64,000 bases of DNA from Burkholderiaceae bacterium 16 (GCA_000955785.1 JYOD01000062.1:18446-82445); one strand, 5' to 3'. Counted from the first letter of the stretch, positions 25,939 to 34,481 are shown. Translations and numbers: made by a program. The notes: generated from the letters alone by a model not told the origin.

Positions 25939-26444
25939 TCGGACACCTCCGCACCGGTCATGGAAGTCAGGTAATCGGCGGGTAGCTCCATCACATCGCC
26001 GTCGTAGAACGGCATGTCTGGGGCCGCCGCGGCGGCATCCCGTTCGGGCAGGCCCGACAACGCACGCTCCAGGGAGCGCACGGCGGAGGCAAACTGCTGG
26101 CGGGCCAGCGCGATCACCTCCGGCCAAGCGGTGCAGCCACAGAGCGCCCTGAGTTCCAGCGCGCTCCACTGGCTGCCATAGCCATGCGAGAACGACCAGA
26201 GCAGGTTCTGCATCTCCAGCGACGGTGTCACCTCGTACCAGTGTCGGCCGTCCGCGGCGTGTACCGCGAGGACCAACAGATGGTCGCGCTGGGCAATCAC
26301 CGTGCCGCGCCCCGCGCCGAACGGCTGGAACAGGGTGCTGCGGGTGAAGCCGTGCGCGTCCGCAAGGCGAGCGGCCAGTGTAGACGCGCCTAGTGCGGTT
26401 TCAAACGTATGGGCCCAGTCCGGGCCAGCAGGGTAAAGCATCAT
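25926..26444 (-). CDS. Hypothetical protein between the SMC-like and phosphoesterase genes
   Basis: 172 residues, start at ATGATG (26444) with GGAGTG upstream. Soluble, with many Trp, Tyr and His (WAHTFETALGASTL, HWYEVTPSLEMQNLLWSFSH) and a C-terminal acidic part (MPFYDGDVMELPADYL). No family recognised. Its stop overlaps the SMC-like start, so the two are translationally coupled and may form a complex. Its leader carries a copy of the repeated structured element (26520-26540). Confidence 0.75.
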   Translation of the reverse strand: MMLYPAGPDWAHTFETALGASTLAARLADAHGFTRSTLFQPFGAGRGTVIAQRDHLLVLAVHAADGRHWYEVTPSLEMQNLLWSFSHGYGSQWSALELRALCGCTAWPEVIALARQQFASAVRSLERALSGLPERDAAAAAPDMPFYDGDVMELPADYLTSMTGAEVSECAR

Positions 26445-26580
26445 GATGCACTCCAAGGGAGACGGAGTGCATTCCCGGACGGGAAGCACCCGTCAGGGTT
26501 CAATGAGATGGAACAACGGTCGATGCGTCCGAAGGACGCGGGGTAAAACGATGTTTCGACAGCCCCGGAGGGCTCTCGGA
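26445..26580 (-). promoter_or_regulatory. Terminator plus structured leader, copy 1
   Basis: Reading on the minus strand after the phosphoesterase stop: a long imperfect hairpin (about 26541-26580) followed by GTTTTA, then the short hairpin GCGTCC-TTC-GGACGC with the fixed linker ATCGACC (26520-26540), then GACGGG-5-CCCGTC (26478-26494), then the ribosome site. The first hairpin stem is one base pair longer than in other copies, with both sides changed together. Confidence 0.7.
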
Positions 26581-26605
26581 ACATGGCTTTGGCCACGTTC
26601 AAGGG

Positions 26606-28042
26606 TTAGGCGGCGGCTTCCGCAAACAGGTCGTCGCTGAGCCAGTCCATCGCCGCGGGCGGCGCGCTGGGTTGGCTCGCAATGGGCACGGGAACCTCGA
26701 TCGGTACCGGCATGACTGCCGTAACAGGCTCCGATGGCATCGGCATCTGCATCGACAGCGCGGCGGGAGCCGCGACCACCGATGGCTTGCCTGCGCTTTC
26801 CAGTTGCTGCAGCACCAGGTCCGCGATGGCCTGCGAGTCCGCGTGCTCTAGCATCGACAGACGATCCAGCAACGGGTTGGTATCGACATGGGTCAATTCC
26901 CCCCATCGCGTGACCTTCTCCGACAGGCTGGCGGCGCGGCTGATGCCTTCGGCGCGGCTACGCACGGCAGGCAATACCCGACCTTCCAGCTTCACCTCGG
27001 TCGCCTTGAGGAACAAGGCGCCGATGGCGTCCCGATCGACCACCTGGCGGTGCTCTTCGTCGACGACCCAGCGGATGCGCACGAACTTGTCCGACGCCTC
27101 GGCGGCGACGCGAGCCAGCTCCGCCATATCGGGCGGGCCGTCGAAGTCAATGCACAGTGTCTCGCGAGCGGGCGTCACAATGGGCGTGGTTTCGGCCTGC
27201 CCCGGCGCGACGCGCCATTGCAGGTAGGTCTTGTCACCGATTTCCCCATAGTGGAAGCGCCCGATCGAACCCGGATACGCCACCAGCCGGCCCTCGCGAT
27301 CCCATTGCTGGGCGCGGTGGATGTGACCGAGCATGAAGCCGTCGCATTCCGCATCAAACAGCGCCCCGATGGTGAATTCGTGATCGAATCCGGCCATCGG
27401 CACACCGTGCTCGGTCTGGCAGCCGTTGACGGTGCCGTGCGAGATGCCCATCGTGCGAATGCCCCGAGCACGCAGCGTGCGGTTCACGGAGCCAGCGGCG
27501 TGCAGGTAGGCGGCCAGATGGTCGCCGACTGCGGTCGCAGCCTCCTTTGCGCCGACTGCGGCAGCCAGCATGGCCTTGTTGACCGTGGGCACACAGGTGA
27601 AGACCACCTCCGGGGTACCGTCAGCAAGCAACGCCTCAATCTCGATGGGAGTGAAGAGCGCACCGTCCGAAGCGGTGAACCCGCCGTCCCGCAGGGCGAC
27701 CTGGTGGATACGGTCAGCGATGTAGACGGGGTGACGACTGCCAACGAGGCGGAACAGATCCAGCGTGCCGGGCGGCTCGTGGGAAAAGGTGCCCTGAAGC
27801 ATCACAATCGCCATATGCTCGGAAAGCTGGCGGATGCGCTCTGCCAGCACCCGCAGCGCCGGTGTGTGGGCGTCCAGGCGATGATCGGTCGAATCGCCGG
27901 AGACGACGGCGACCTGACTTCCGGCCGCGATCGCGTGTTCGACGGCAAAGCCGAAGCAGCGATCCGCCTCGGCCAGATTGCCGGTCGAGTAATGCAAATC
28001 AGAAAAGTGAGCCAGCAGCAGGCTCTCACTCGCGTTGAGCAT
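26606..28042 (-). CDS. SbcD-like metallophosphoesterase
   Basis: 478 residues, start at 28042. Calcineurin-type metal ligands seen in order: LLLAHFSDLHYSTG (D and H), AVVSGDSTDHRLD (GD..xH), and MLGHIHRAQQWDREGRLVAY (GHxH), as in SbcD/Mre11 and YhaO exonucleases. The C-terminal ~80 residues are rich in M, P, A and V and probably flexible. With the SMC-like ATPase this forms an SbcCD-type pair separated by one small gene. It is likely to process DNA ends during plasmid or ICE maintenance, recombination or anti-phage functions. Confidence 0.88.
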   Translation of the reverse strand: MLNASESLLLAHFSDLHYSTGNLAEADRCFGFAVEHAIAAGSQVAVVSGDSTDHRLDAHTPALRVLAERIRQLSEHMAIVMLQGTFSHEPPGTLDLFRLVGSRHPVYIADRIHQVALRDGGFTASDGALFTPIEIEALLADGTPEVVFTCVPTVNKAMLAAAVGAKEAATAVGDHLAAYLHAAGSVNRTLRARGIRTMGISHGTVNGCQTEHGVPMAGFDHEFTIGALFDAECDGFMLGHIHRAQQWDREGRLVAYPGSIGRFHYGEIGDKTYLQWRVAPGQAETTPIVTPARETLCIDFDGPPDMAELARVAAEASDKFVRIRWVVDEEHRQVVDRDAIGALFLKATEVKLEGRVLPAVRSRAEGISRAASLSEKVTRWGELTHVDTNPLLDRLSMLEHADSQAIADLVLQQLESAGKPSVVAAPAALSMQMPMPSEPVTAVMPVPIEVPVPIASQPSAPPAAMDWLSDDLFAEAAA

Positions 28043-28178
28043 GATGTGATTCTCCAAAGGAATGGTGCGCCGATTTGGCGCGCGGGGGTGGCCCGGCTGG
28101 TCCACAGGTGAAAGGAAATGGGGCAGAAGTGGAAAATGAGGTGAACGACGCGTTGCACGCCGTTCACCTATTCCATCG
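28043..28178 (-). promoter_or_regulatory. Leader of the phosphoesterase gene
   Basis: Between 28179 and 28042. On the minus strand it holds the perfect hairpin AGGTGAACG-13-CGTTCACCT right after the upstream stop and a weaker GCGC-rich hairpin nearer the start. The seven-copy GCGTC element is not present here. Confidence 0.4.
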
Positions 28179-29516
28179 TCAGACAGGCTGTGTGGCTTCC
28201 CGGGCGCGGGAGCGCACCTGCTCACGGAAGGCCAGTGGGTTGGCCAGCGCGGATTGCATCTCGCCAATCATGCTGTCAACGTCCTTAGGCCGCTTCGTCC
28301 AGCCCTGACCGTACTCGATCCGGGCAAAGGTCAGCAGATCCAGGCGCTCCTGCCCTACCGACATACCAAGGCGGGCGGCGAGGTCGGCGAGGATGCTTTC
28401 TCGGTCCTCGGGATCGGCCGCGGTCGGCATCGGTGCGGGCATCGGCGAAGCGACCGGTGTCGACGCGGGCGTGGGAGGCCGTTCAGGCTCCAGTGGCATT
28501 GCGCCTGAGATGTCGACGAGCGGCGCCACGGAAGGCGCATCACCTGCGGGCATTGCGCCTTCCAGCAACGCGACCGACTTGCTTGCCGCGTCCAGTGCCG
28601 GTGCCATCTGATCCGCGCTATCCAGCAGCGCGCCCAGATCGATTTCCGCATCCAGCATGGTGAGCATCTGCTCCTGCCGAATCGGCAGGCCATCCTCACC
28701 AATGCGGGTAATGTCGACCGCCTTCTTCGAAAGCCAGAAGTGCATGCCTGCGAGCCGGCCGCCACGCGCCATCGCCACCGTCTGCATCGCGGCGTACGCC
28801 TTCTGCAACACATAGATGGAAGTGGTCGGCAACTCGATCAGGCCGAGGCCCTTTATCTCGGGGACGCAAAAATACAGACTGGCGGAGAGGTTGCAATGTC
28901 GGCCCTGGTACTGCGGGCACTGGTGCGGATCGCACACGCCATCGGGAATGGCGTCGTCCTGGCGCAAGATGACCGTGCGTCCGCCAAACAGGCGCTTGGC
29001 ACGCTGCGCGCGCTCATCCACTTCCGGCGCGGCGTACATCTTGCAATGCCGCTTGCCGTCGGCGCCGTACTCGGAGAAGTACTGCAGGCCTCGTGCGCCC
29101 CAGACCTTCAACTGATTGGGCATGTTGGCCAGCCAGTCGTCGAAGGCGAAGATGACCGGGAAACGCCACAGCTTCAGGCCATCGCCACGATCCTCGCCGT
29201 ACTTCTGGAGGATCTCGTCGGCGGTGGCCGGATTGGTGAAGTCCGAACCGCGGCAGGTGAACCAGGCGGTGTTCTTGGGCACCAGTGCGTTCCGGATCTT
29301 CGTCTTGCGCTCGATCTCTTCGCCGATCGCTTCGAACGAGCCGCCCTGAGCGAGCATGGTGTCGTGGATCTTGACCGCTTGCTCGTTTTCCTTGGCCCTC
29401 TTGGTGAGGACCTTGATGCCCGGGCGGATCTTGCCAATGATGGGTGGCCGCTGGGGCCGTTCTTCTATGAGACTGCGGGGATGGCCGAAGTCGGTGTAGC
29501 CAATGGCTCGTTGCAT
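28179..29516 (-). CDS. Gp3-like recombination directionality factor / metal-binding protein
   Basis: 445 residues with CAGGAG before the ATG at 29516. Residues ~60-260 fit the Gp3-like recombination directionality factor fold, often annotated 'hydrolase or metal-binding protein' on plasmids: LKVWGARGLQYFSEYGADGK, a four-cysteine zinc cluster CDPHQCPQYQGRHC plus FCVPEIKG, then LIELPTTSIYVLQKAYAAMQ. The C-terminal ~180 residues are low-complexity (P, A, M) followed by a helical end. Gp3 proteins steer serine integrases toward excision, yet no integrase lies in this window. Its 5' end overlaps the upstream gene by 52 bases. Confidence 0.6.
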   Translation of the reverse strand: MQRAIGYTDFGHPRSLIEERPQRPPIIGKIRPGIKVLTKRAKENEQAVKIHDTMLAQGGSFEAIGEEIERKTKIRNALVPKNTAWFTCRGSDFTNPATADEILQKYGEDRGDGLKLWRFPVIFAFDDWLANMPNQLKVWGARGLQYFSEYGADGKRHCKMYAAPEVDERAQRAKRLFGGRTVILRQDDAIPDGVCDPHQCPQYQGRHCNLSASLYFCVPEIKGLGLIELPTTSIYVLQKAYAAMQTVAMARGGRLAGMHFWLSKKAVDITRIGEDGLPIRQEQMLTMLDAEIDLGALLDSADQMAPALDAASKSVALLEGAMPAGDAPSVAPLVDISGAMPLEPERPPTPASTPVASPMPAPMPTAADPEDRESILADLAARLGMSVGQERLDLLTFARIEYGQGWTKRPKDVDSMIGEMQSALANPLAFREQVRSRAREATQPV

Positions 29517-29788
29517 GATGCGTTGCTCCTGCGTTCAAGAAATTGGACGACGGCGACGCGGATGGACGCAGCATGCTCCCGAAGGCGCAGGGCTATGTCG
29601 GCCCCGCGCTGGGTCGTTACTTGGGAAAGGAACTCCGCTCGGGCGGGTTCCGCTAGACCGGCCACGTGGGCCGCTTCACACAAATTGCGCCACGCGTTCG
29701 GTTGTCCGACATAGTCGGGCCGTCGACGGGCTAGCGTGCTCGCAATGGCGGCACGAATCTCGGAGTTCAGATCGACAGCAGAGTGCAT
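29465..29788 (-). CDS. Hypothetical small protein overlapping the RDF-like gene
   Basis: 107 residues from an ATG at 29788 with AGGAG seven bases upstream. All-alpha character (IRAAIASTLARRRPDYVGQP, WRNLCEAAHVAGLAEPARAE). The last 17 codons run inside the next gene in another frame. No family recognised. It is first of the left-hand minus-strand series (29788 to 21541). Confidence 0.65.
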   Translation of the reverse strand: MHSAVDLNSEIRAAIASTLARRRPDYVGQPNAWRNLCEAAHVAGLAEPARAEFLSQVTTQRGADIALRLREHAASIRVAVVQFLERRSNASCNEPLATPTSAIPAVS

Positions 29789-29815
29789 GGTTAGCTCCTG
29801 TTCGAGGTTCCTACA

Positions 29816-29898
29816 AACAAAAAGAGCCCGCTCCGACATGGCGGAAGCGAGCTTGTTCGCAGGAAATCCCGTCGCCACGCCCCTTCCGGGGGCGTGGC
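29816..29898 (-). promoter_or_regulatory. Two hairpins in the leader of the 29788 gene, one attenuator-like
   Basis: 29874-29898 is a perfect ten-pair hairpin (minus strand GCCACGCCCC/GGGGCGTGGC). It is followed by an imperfect hairpin (AGCTCGCTTCCG against CGGAGCGGGCT) with a CTTTTTG tail at about 29816-29856, only some 30 bases before the start codon. That arrangement looks like a transcriptional attenuator. Confidence 0.5.
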
Positions 29899-30421
29899 GA
29901 ACAGGGAGCGATGCGCGAATGCGCAGGCTCTATGTGAGGACGTAAATCGTCCTCGTGCAGCAGGGTCACGCTGCACTACAACCCATTTAGAGCACAAGGC
30001 TCGCCGCAGGATCACGGATCATCGGACGACCGCCGTTCTGCCAGGGAGGGGCCTTTGAGAGAGACGCCACATGGTCCCAGGCTCGAACGGTGTCCACAGC
30101 GCATGCCGAAGCAGCACTGATACTGGACGCGTATTACGGATGATGGATGGGGAGCAAACGGCGAAGTTGCTCATCACAATGGAAGTTCCACACCAGTAGC
30201 CAACTGGTCGGCGCATGCGCAAGGCACGACTTTCTAAAGAGGATGGACTCGCTGTGGAGTCGGATCGATGCGTCTGAGACGCGAGGTGTGAGTGAATTAT
30301 GCAGGACGGCACTGCCTCTCGACCACTGGAAAGCTCACGAAAATCGTATAGCTTTCTCTGTCGGTCACACTTCATTCCTGGCCGACAATCTGGGGCGAGA
30401 GAGAACTTGCCACAAACGGAT
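29899..30421. other. Divergent control region with structured leader copy 2
   Basis: About 520 bases without a gene. It separates the minus-strand series starting at 29788 from the plus-strand series starting at 30422. It holds the GCGTC-TCA-GACGC-ATCGATCC element at 30265-30283 (minus orientation), followed on the minus strand by GACTC-6-GAGTC. About 11 bases upstream of the element is a -10-like CCTGCATAATTC (30294-30306). Promoters for both directions must lie here. Confidence 0.55.
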
Positions 30422-31003
30422 ATGGCCACTTCCCAAATTGAAGCGATAGAACCAGACGACGATCCCGAAGGGGAACGGCGCAAAGCCGCTGGCCTGAAAC
30501 CAATTCATCGGCTCGGCGGCGACCAGCGGATTGCCCGCATCCTACCTGAGACGGACTCCCGTGCCACGGTAGTGTACTGCTCGACGTTCGTGCGGGACTT
30601 TCTGTCGCGGGACTTCCATTTTTGCGGGGCCAAATTCGCCGTAGCCCGAGCAGGCAAGCTCCGAGCGCTAGACGATGCGTTCCGCGATGGCGAAGAGGGG
30701 CTCACCAAGGCGCTCGGATGGATTGAGGAGAAGCCCGCCCTGGACATTCCGCTCATGTCGGATCGACATCCGGTCGAAATCAAGCATCCACTGGCAGGCC
30801 GCCTAGTCCGATTGCTCAATCAGCACGACAAGATCTTCTCTCTCACGCTCTGCGCCCTCGCCGCAAGAAGCATTGGCCCAAGCGACCGCGATACCGCCAT
30901 CGAGGTGGCCTCCCGCCGCATCACCCTTATCCATTCGCTCTGCATTCCGGACAACGACCAGTACACCGCTGACGGCATCCGAACGAACACGCCCCAGCGG
31001 TAG
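30422..31003 (+). CDS. Hypothetical protein, possibly AcaB/DUF1845-like
   Basis: 193 residues from the ATG at 30422. The pattern TVVYCSTFVRDFLSRDFHFC, then a mid-helix region, then HPLAGRLVRLLNQHDKIFSL and DRDTAIEVASRRITLIHSL recalls the DUF1845 (AcaB, PFL_4669) family of ICE and IncC-plasmid proteins, which include regulators of transfer. The match is by eye and distant. First of three plus-strand genes inside an otherwise minus-strand block. If the assignment holds it could be the regulator of the surrounding genes. Confidence 0.5.
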   Translation: MATSQIEAIEPDDDPEGERRKAAGLKPIHRLGGDQRIARILPETDSRATVVYCSTFVRDFLSRDFHFCGAKFAVARAGKLRALDDAFRDGEEGLTKALGWIEEKPALDIPLMSDRHPVEIKHPLAGRLVRLLNQHDKIFSLTLCALAARSIGPSDRDTAIEVASRRITLIHSLCIPDNDQYTADGIRTNTPQR

Positions 31004-31038
31004 CCCCGCGCCACCTTCAACTAATGAGGATGAACACA

Positions 31039-31656
31039 ATGGACCTGCGCGAGATCCAGCGACTCCATGAGCATTACGCACGCCAACCCGTCACGATCGA
31101 CATGCCACCCGGCGCTACGTCAGCATCGCCCCAGGCCCTTCCATCTCCCGGCGAAGCCGCGACTGCGGCGCGTCTGCGTTGGGGCGCTCTCGGCCAGCGC
31201 ACGCGCATGTTGATCATGATTCTAGGGACGGCCGGGCTGGCCGCTGCCGCTGGCATGTCCGCTGCGTCACTGGAGAAGCGGTGGTCCACCGGAAACGACA
31301 CGCCTCCCGAGGTCCATACGCGTCGCGAAGGCACAACTCCTGAGGCCGCGTCGGCGCCAGCCCTCGCGGCGGCTGCCGGGGAAAAGCTCGCTGGCCCGAC
31401 TGCCAGTGCTTCCGAATACGGTGTCGTCCCAGACACCGCTCCAACGACTGGCCCGACGATCAAGGCGAGCGACTTGGCCCCGGTCTACCCACCCGCGCCC
31501 GCCCTCGCGCCGGCCGCTACCACAGACGGGGCGGCACACCGTCCGAGCGCAGTCAGCCTTCCGCGGACGACAGTGAAGGTGCCGCCGGCCTCCCCAGATC
31601 GCCCGACGTCGCCTAAGCCAGCGTCAGCGCAAGGCGGCGACGTGAAATTGTTCTGA
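31039..31656 (+). CDS. Single-pass membrane protein with proline/alanine-rich periplasmic tail
   Basis: About 205 residues. I place the start at 31039, with GAGGA eight bases upstream; 31024 is also in frame. Cytoplasmic N-terminus of ~55 residues, one transmembrane helix (MLIMILGTAGLAAAAGMSAA), then ~130 residues rich in A, P and T with no predicted fold. The layout recalls TonB, VirB10 or TrbI-type anchors without the C-terminal domain. No family assigned. It lies 35 bases after the previous gene and 13 before the bactofilin gene. Confidence 0.6.
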   Translation: MDLREIQRLHEHYARQPVTIDMPPGATSASPQALPSPGEAATAARLRWGALGQRTRMLIMILGTAGLAAAAGMSAASLEKRWSTGNDTPPEVHTRREGTTPEAASAPALAAAAGEKLAGPTASASEYGVVPDTAPTTGPTIKASDLAPVYPPAPALAPAATTDGAAHRPSAVSLPRTTVKVPPASPDRPTSPKPASAQGGDVKLF

Positions 31657-31669
31657 AGGCGAGGAACCC

Positions 31670-32062
31670 ATGGAACAACTAACTTTTAGCTTGCTTAACT
31701 ACGGTATCAGCATTCACGGCGACGTTGTAGCTGACCACGGAATCTCTTGCGCTGGCCTTGTGGAAGGGAACGTGACAGTCACGCAGGGACTACTGCACGT
31801 CGCCGCGGGCTCCATCCTTCGTGGAAGGGCCGAGGGAGAGTACGTGGTAATTGAGGGCACCATCGAGGGTGGCGTCGCGGCAAGGGTCTCGCTGGTCGTG
31901 AATGGTCGCGTGAAAGGCGACATCATCTATGCTGGGACGATCCGTCTAGGCCCCAACGCCGTCCTGGAGGGCCGCGTAACTCGCACTGCAGCGCCGGAGC
32001 CGGCCACACTGGCATCGACAGACGGTGCGGAGACAGCCGAGCAACCATTGCAGGCAGCTTGA
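31670..32062 (+). CDS. Bactofilin-like polymer-forming protein
   Basis: 130 residues. Repeating short beta strands with regular glycines and hydrophobics (GISIHGDVVADHGISCAGLV, GNVTVTQGLLHVAAGSILRG, EGTIEGGVAARVSLVVNGRV, GDIIYAGTIRLGPNAVLEG) give the right-handed beta-helix typical of bactofilins (DUF583). A disordered tail of ~30 residues follows. Bactofilins polymerise into membrane-associated scaffolds. Its place next to a membrane-anchored protein on a plasmid-like block suggests a scaffold for DNA or envelope positioning; that is inference. Confidence 0.75.
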   Translation: MEQLTFSLLNYGISIHGDVVADHGISCAGLVEGNVTVTQGLLHVAAGSILRGRAEGEYVVIEGTIEGGVAARVSLVVNGRVKGDIIYAGTIRLGPNAVLEGRVTRTAAPEPATLASTDGAETAEQPLQAA

Positions 32063-32082
32063 AGGCGGTGTGTTGAAATGCT

Positions 32083-32102
32083 CAGTCCTACGCGTAGGAC
32101 TG
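32083..32102. repeat. 20-base perfect palindrome after the bactofilin gene
   Basis: CAGTCCTACGCGTAGGACTG, twenty bases, is fully self-complementary. It lies 20 bases past the bactofilin stop. With no spacer it folds poorly as RNA and looks more like a dimeric protein-binding or recombination site than a terminator. Confidence 0.6.
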
Positions 32103-32267
32103 GGAATTCCGGAAAGGCGATAGAAACGCATCGTCTTTTCGCCACCGCGTGGCGACCGCCACCCCTCCAACGTGGGGGGCCAGAGAAGTCCAAAGAGTCC
32201 GCAGGAAACTGCGCGCCCCAAGCTGAGCGCCGCAACCACCGCGCAACACCGCATTCTCTCTCCGCAA

Positions 32268-32297
32268 AGAAAAAAGCCCGGGCTTGTGGCCCGGGCG
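32268..32297 (-). terminator. Intrinsic terminator after the VWA-like gene
   Basis: Minus strand GCCCGGGC-CACAA-GCCCGGGC followed by TTTTTTC, directly after the stop at 32301. A strong terminator that ends the right-hand minus-strand series before it collides with the plus-strand genes. Confidence 0.9.
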
Positions 32298-32300
32298 TGT

Positions 32301-33524
32301 TCAGACGATAACTTCCACCGCCTCGCCAAATGGCGGCGGAGCAATCGTGTGGAGCGGCGTGGTCGACGCCCATAAGGTGGGATACGCCGGCGGCGCAGGC
32401 GGGAATTTCCCGTGCATGTCCGTCAGGTAGACCAGGAACGCCGGAGCGATTCCCTGCTCGTCTAGCCAGGCGAACGGCGCACGGAAACTCGTGCCGCCAC
32501 CGCCTCGGATGGGACCCAGCTCAATGGCCTCTCCCCGTTCAAAGCACTGCACCTGCGTCACGCGAGTGTCGCAGTCCAGCACGAACAGGCGCCGCGGCTG
32601 CAGCACGGTGAAGACCGTCTCGATCTCCGCCCCGAACTGCTGCTGCGTCTCGTCGAACACCGAACCGCTGGTGTCGCGCACAAAGACCGCATCGCCGACC
32701 GACTGGTCGTGCAACGCCGGCAGGTACAGGCCCATATGGGTGTACCGCCGGTTCGGCATGGCCCAGCTGTAGTCCGACCGGGTCTGCTCAAAGGCAAAGC
32801 GGTGCAGCACCGAGCGCCAGTCCACCGACGCCCGCGTGGCCGACTCCACCATCGCACTCAACTCGCCGGGCAGCTTGCCACGCATCTGTGCCGCTTTAGC
32901 CGCCTGCATCGTCGCCACCTTCCACTCGTTGGCCAGCGTTTGCTGTTGTGCCTGCGGCTGCTGGCGAACCTCGCCGGGCGAGAAGTCTGGCGAGGCCTGC
33001 GACGGGTCATCCCCGGACGTGCCGTTGCCTTTACCGTCCTGGCCGTTAGGCTGGGACGGATCATTGCCGTCGGCCTTGCCGTTGCCGTCCTGCTGTGGCT
33101 GCGGTTGCGATTCTGGCTGCGGTTGCTCCGATGCCTCCTGGCGCAACATTGCATAGATTTCCTCTGCGGACTTGCCGAGAAATCGTCCGTCGATCAGCGC
33201 GCCGGCCGGCAACTGCAAGCCGGCGTTTAGCACCAAGGGATTGATCGCATAGTCGCAGGCCTGATTCCAACGGTCAGGATCGCGAACGCCGCACCGCCAG
33301 CAATGCCCGTTGGCAGGATGCAATACCTCGTGGGCAAGACAGCCGCGTAGCTCAAGATCGCTCAGGGTGGCGACGAATGCTGGGTTGTACCCCAGCGATA
33401 CACCATCCACCCAGAACGTCTTGCACGACGGATCTTCGACCAGCCGCAAGCGCATCAACAACGCGCCGAAGAACGGCTGGGACAGGATGAGCTGGGAACG
33501 CTGCTTCGAGATTCGATCGCGCAT
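32301..33524 (-). CDS. VWA-like metallopeptidase-domain protein (DUF2201 type)
   Basis: 407 residues, start at 33524, seven bases after the DUF3150 stop. The N-terminal part carries a zinc-protease-like motif CLAHEVLHPANGHCWRCG near residue 70 (HExxH). Then comes a Q/N/P/D-rich linker at ~150-220 and a C-terminal von Willebrand A-like domain with the metal-site motif VRDTSGSVFDETQQQFG. This is the DUF2201/VWA-like architecture usually paired with a MoxR-type AAA+ ATPase, which is encoded two genes upstream. Confidence 0.85.
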   Translation of the reverse strand: MRDRISKQRSQLILSQPFFGALLMRLRLVEDPSCKTFWVDGVSLGYNPAFVATLSDLELRGCLAHEVLHPANGHCWRCGVRDPDRWNQACDYAINPLVLNAGLQLPAGALIDGRFLGKSAEEIYAMLRQEASEQPQPESQPQPQQDGNGKADGNDPSQPNGQDGKGNGTSGDDPSQASPDFSPGEVRQQPQAQQQTLANEWKVATMQAAKAAQMRGKLPGELSAMVESATRASVDWRSVLHRFAFEQTRSDYSWAMPNRRYTHMGLYLPALHDQSVGDAVFVRDTSGSVFDETQQQFGAEIETVFTVLQPRRLFVLDCDTRVTQVQCFERGEAIELGPIRGGGGTSFRAPFAWLDEQGIAPAFLVYLTDMHGKFPPAPPAYPTLWASTTPLHTIAPPPFGEAVEVIV

Positions 33525-33531
33525 GCTAGCC

Positions 33532-34449
33532 TCACGCTGTGAGCAGTTCGAACATCGACGAGGTCGGCGCAGCCGCCGCCGGCGACGGCGGCGGGCCACC
33601 CATGAAGGCGGCCATCTGTGCCTCAATCTCCATCGCCTTTTCGGCCACCTGCTTGCGCAGGTCGTTCGAATTGCGAAGGTCCGCCCCGGTGTGACGGGCC
33701 AGATGCTCGCGCGTCTCATCCAGGATGCGCGTGAGCGCCGGATCCCCGGAGAAGTTCAGCTTGGGCAGCAGTGCGCTCAACTCGCGCACCTTGTCGGCAA
33801 CATCCAGCCGCACATTCGTGGCCCCATACAGGCGGTTGGCGAAGTGCTGCACGGCCTCGAAGAGGCGGCCCACCAGGTCGTCGTTGGCGGTCTTCACCGC
33901 CCCGAGCACACGCTGGTCGATATCCGCCTTGAGCCCGTCCAGGACGTTGGCCGGCAGCGCAATGTCGAACTGGCTCGCGTCTGGAAACGGCAGGACTGCC
34001 AGGCGCATACCGAACTTCTTGGCCAGTTCCGCTTGCGTCGGATAGTCCGCGTCGTCGAACAGGCCATTCAGCGCAACGCGAGCCTCTTCCTTCAGGCGCG
34101 GATAGTCGGCGAGAAACACCGCGGTCGTGGCGTTGAACTCGTCCTGAAACACGCGCTGGCGGTCAGCCACCTCCATATACATGTCAGTGGGCAGCAGGCG
34201 TACGCCCAACTGATCGTAGTCCAGGCTGTGGGCATCGAAGTAGGCGCGGGCACGGTTTGCGACCGCGCACACTTCCTTGTACGACGTGGCACCCTCGGTC
34301 AGCAGCTTCTTGTTGAAGCGGCCAATGTCTTTGGTGTCGTGGTTGGACTCGACTTCCTGCGTGGCGCGGGTGTCGAAGCGGCGCGCACGCCAGACCGACG
34401 TGTTGAAGGTGGCGAGCATAACGCGCTTGGTAATGTCTTGAATGTTCAT
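33532..34449 (-). CDS. DUF3150-family protein
   Basis: 305 residues, largely helical. The start MNIQDITKRVMLATFNTSVW with RARRFDTRATQEVESNH and FNKKLLTEGATSYKEV matches the DUF3150 proteins found between CobS-like ATPases and VWA proteins on plasmids, ICEs and phages. Function unknown; it probably forms part of the ATPase/VWA complex. A P/A-rich stretch lies before the last residues SSMFELLTA. Confidence 0.8.
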   Translation of the reverse strand: MNIQDITKRVMLATFNTSVWRARRFDTRATQEVESNHDTKDIGRFNKKLLTEGATSYKEVCAVANRARAYFDAHSLDYDQLGVRLLPTDMYMEVADRQRVFQDEFNATTAVFLADYPRLKEEARVALNGLFDDADYPTQAELAKKFGMRLAVLPFPDASQFDIALPANVLDGLKADIDQRVLGAVKTANDDLVGRLFEAVQHFANRLYGATNVRLDVADKVRELSALLPKLNFSGDPALTRILDETREHLARHTGADLRNSNDLRKQVAEKAMEIEAQMAAFMGGPPPSPAAAAPTSSMFELLTA

Positions 34450-34481
34450 GATGATTCCTGGAAATGGGATGGATACGGCTG

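Noticed and set aside
30019..30483. Minus-strand 154-codon frame in the divergent control region
   Set aside because: Ser/Arg-rich, no domain, and it overlaps a leader element and the start of the 30422 gene.
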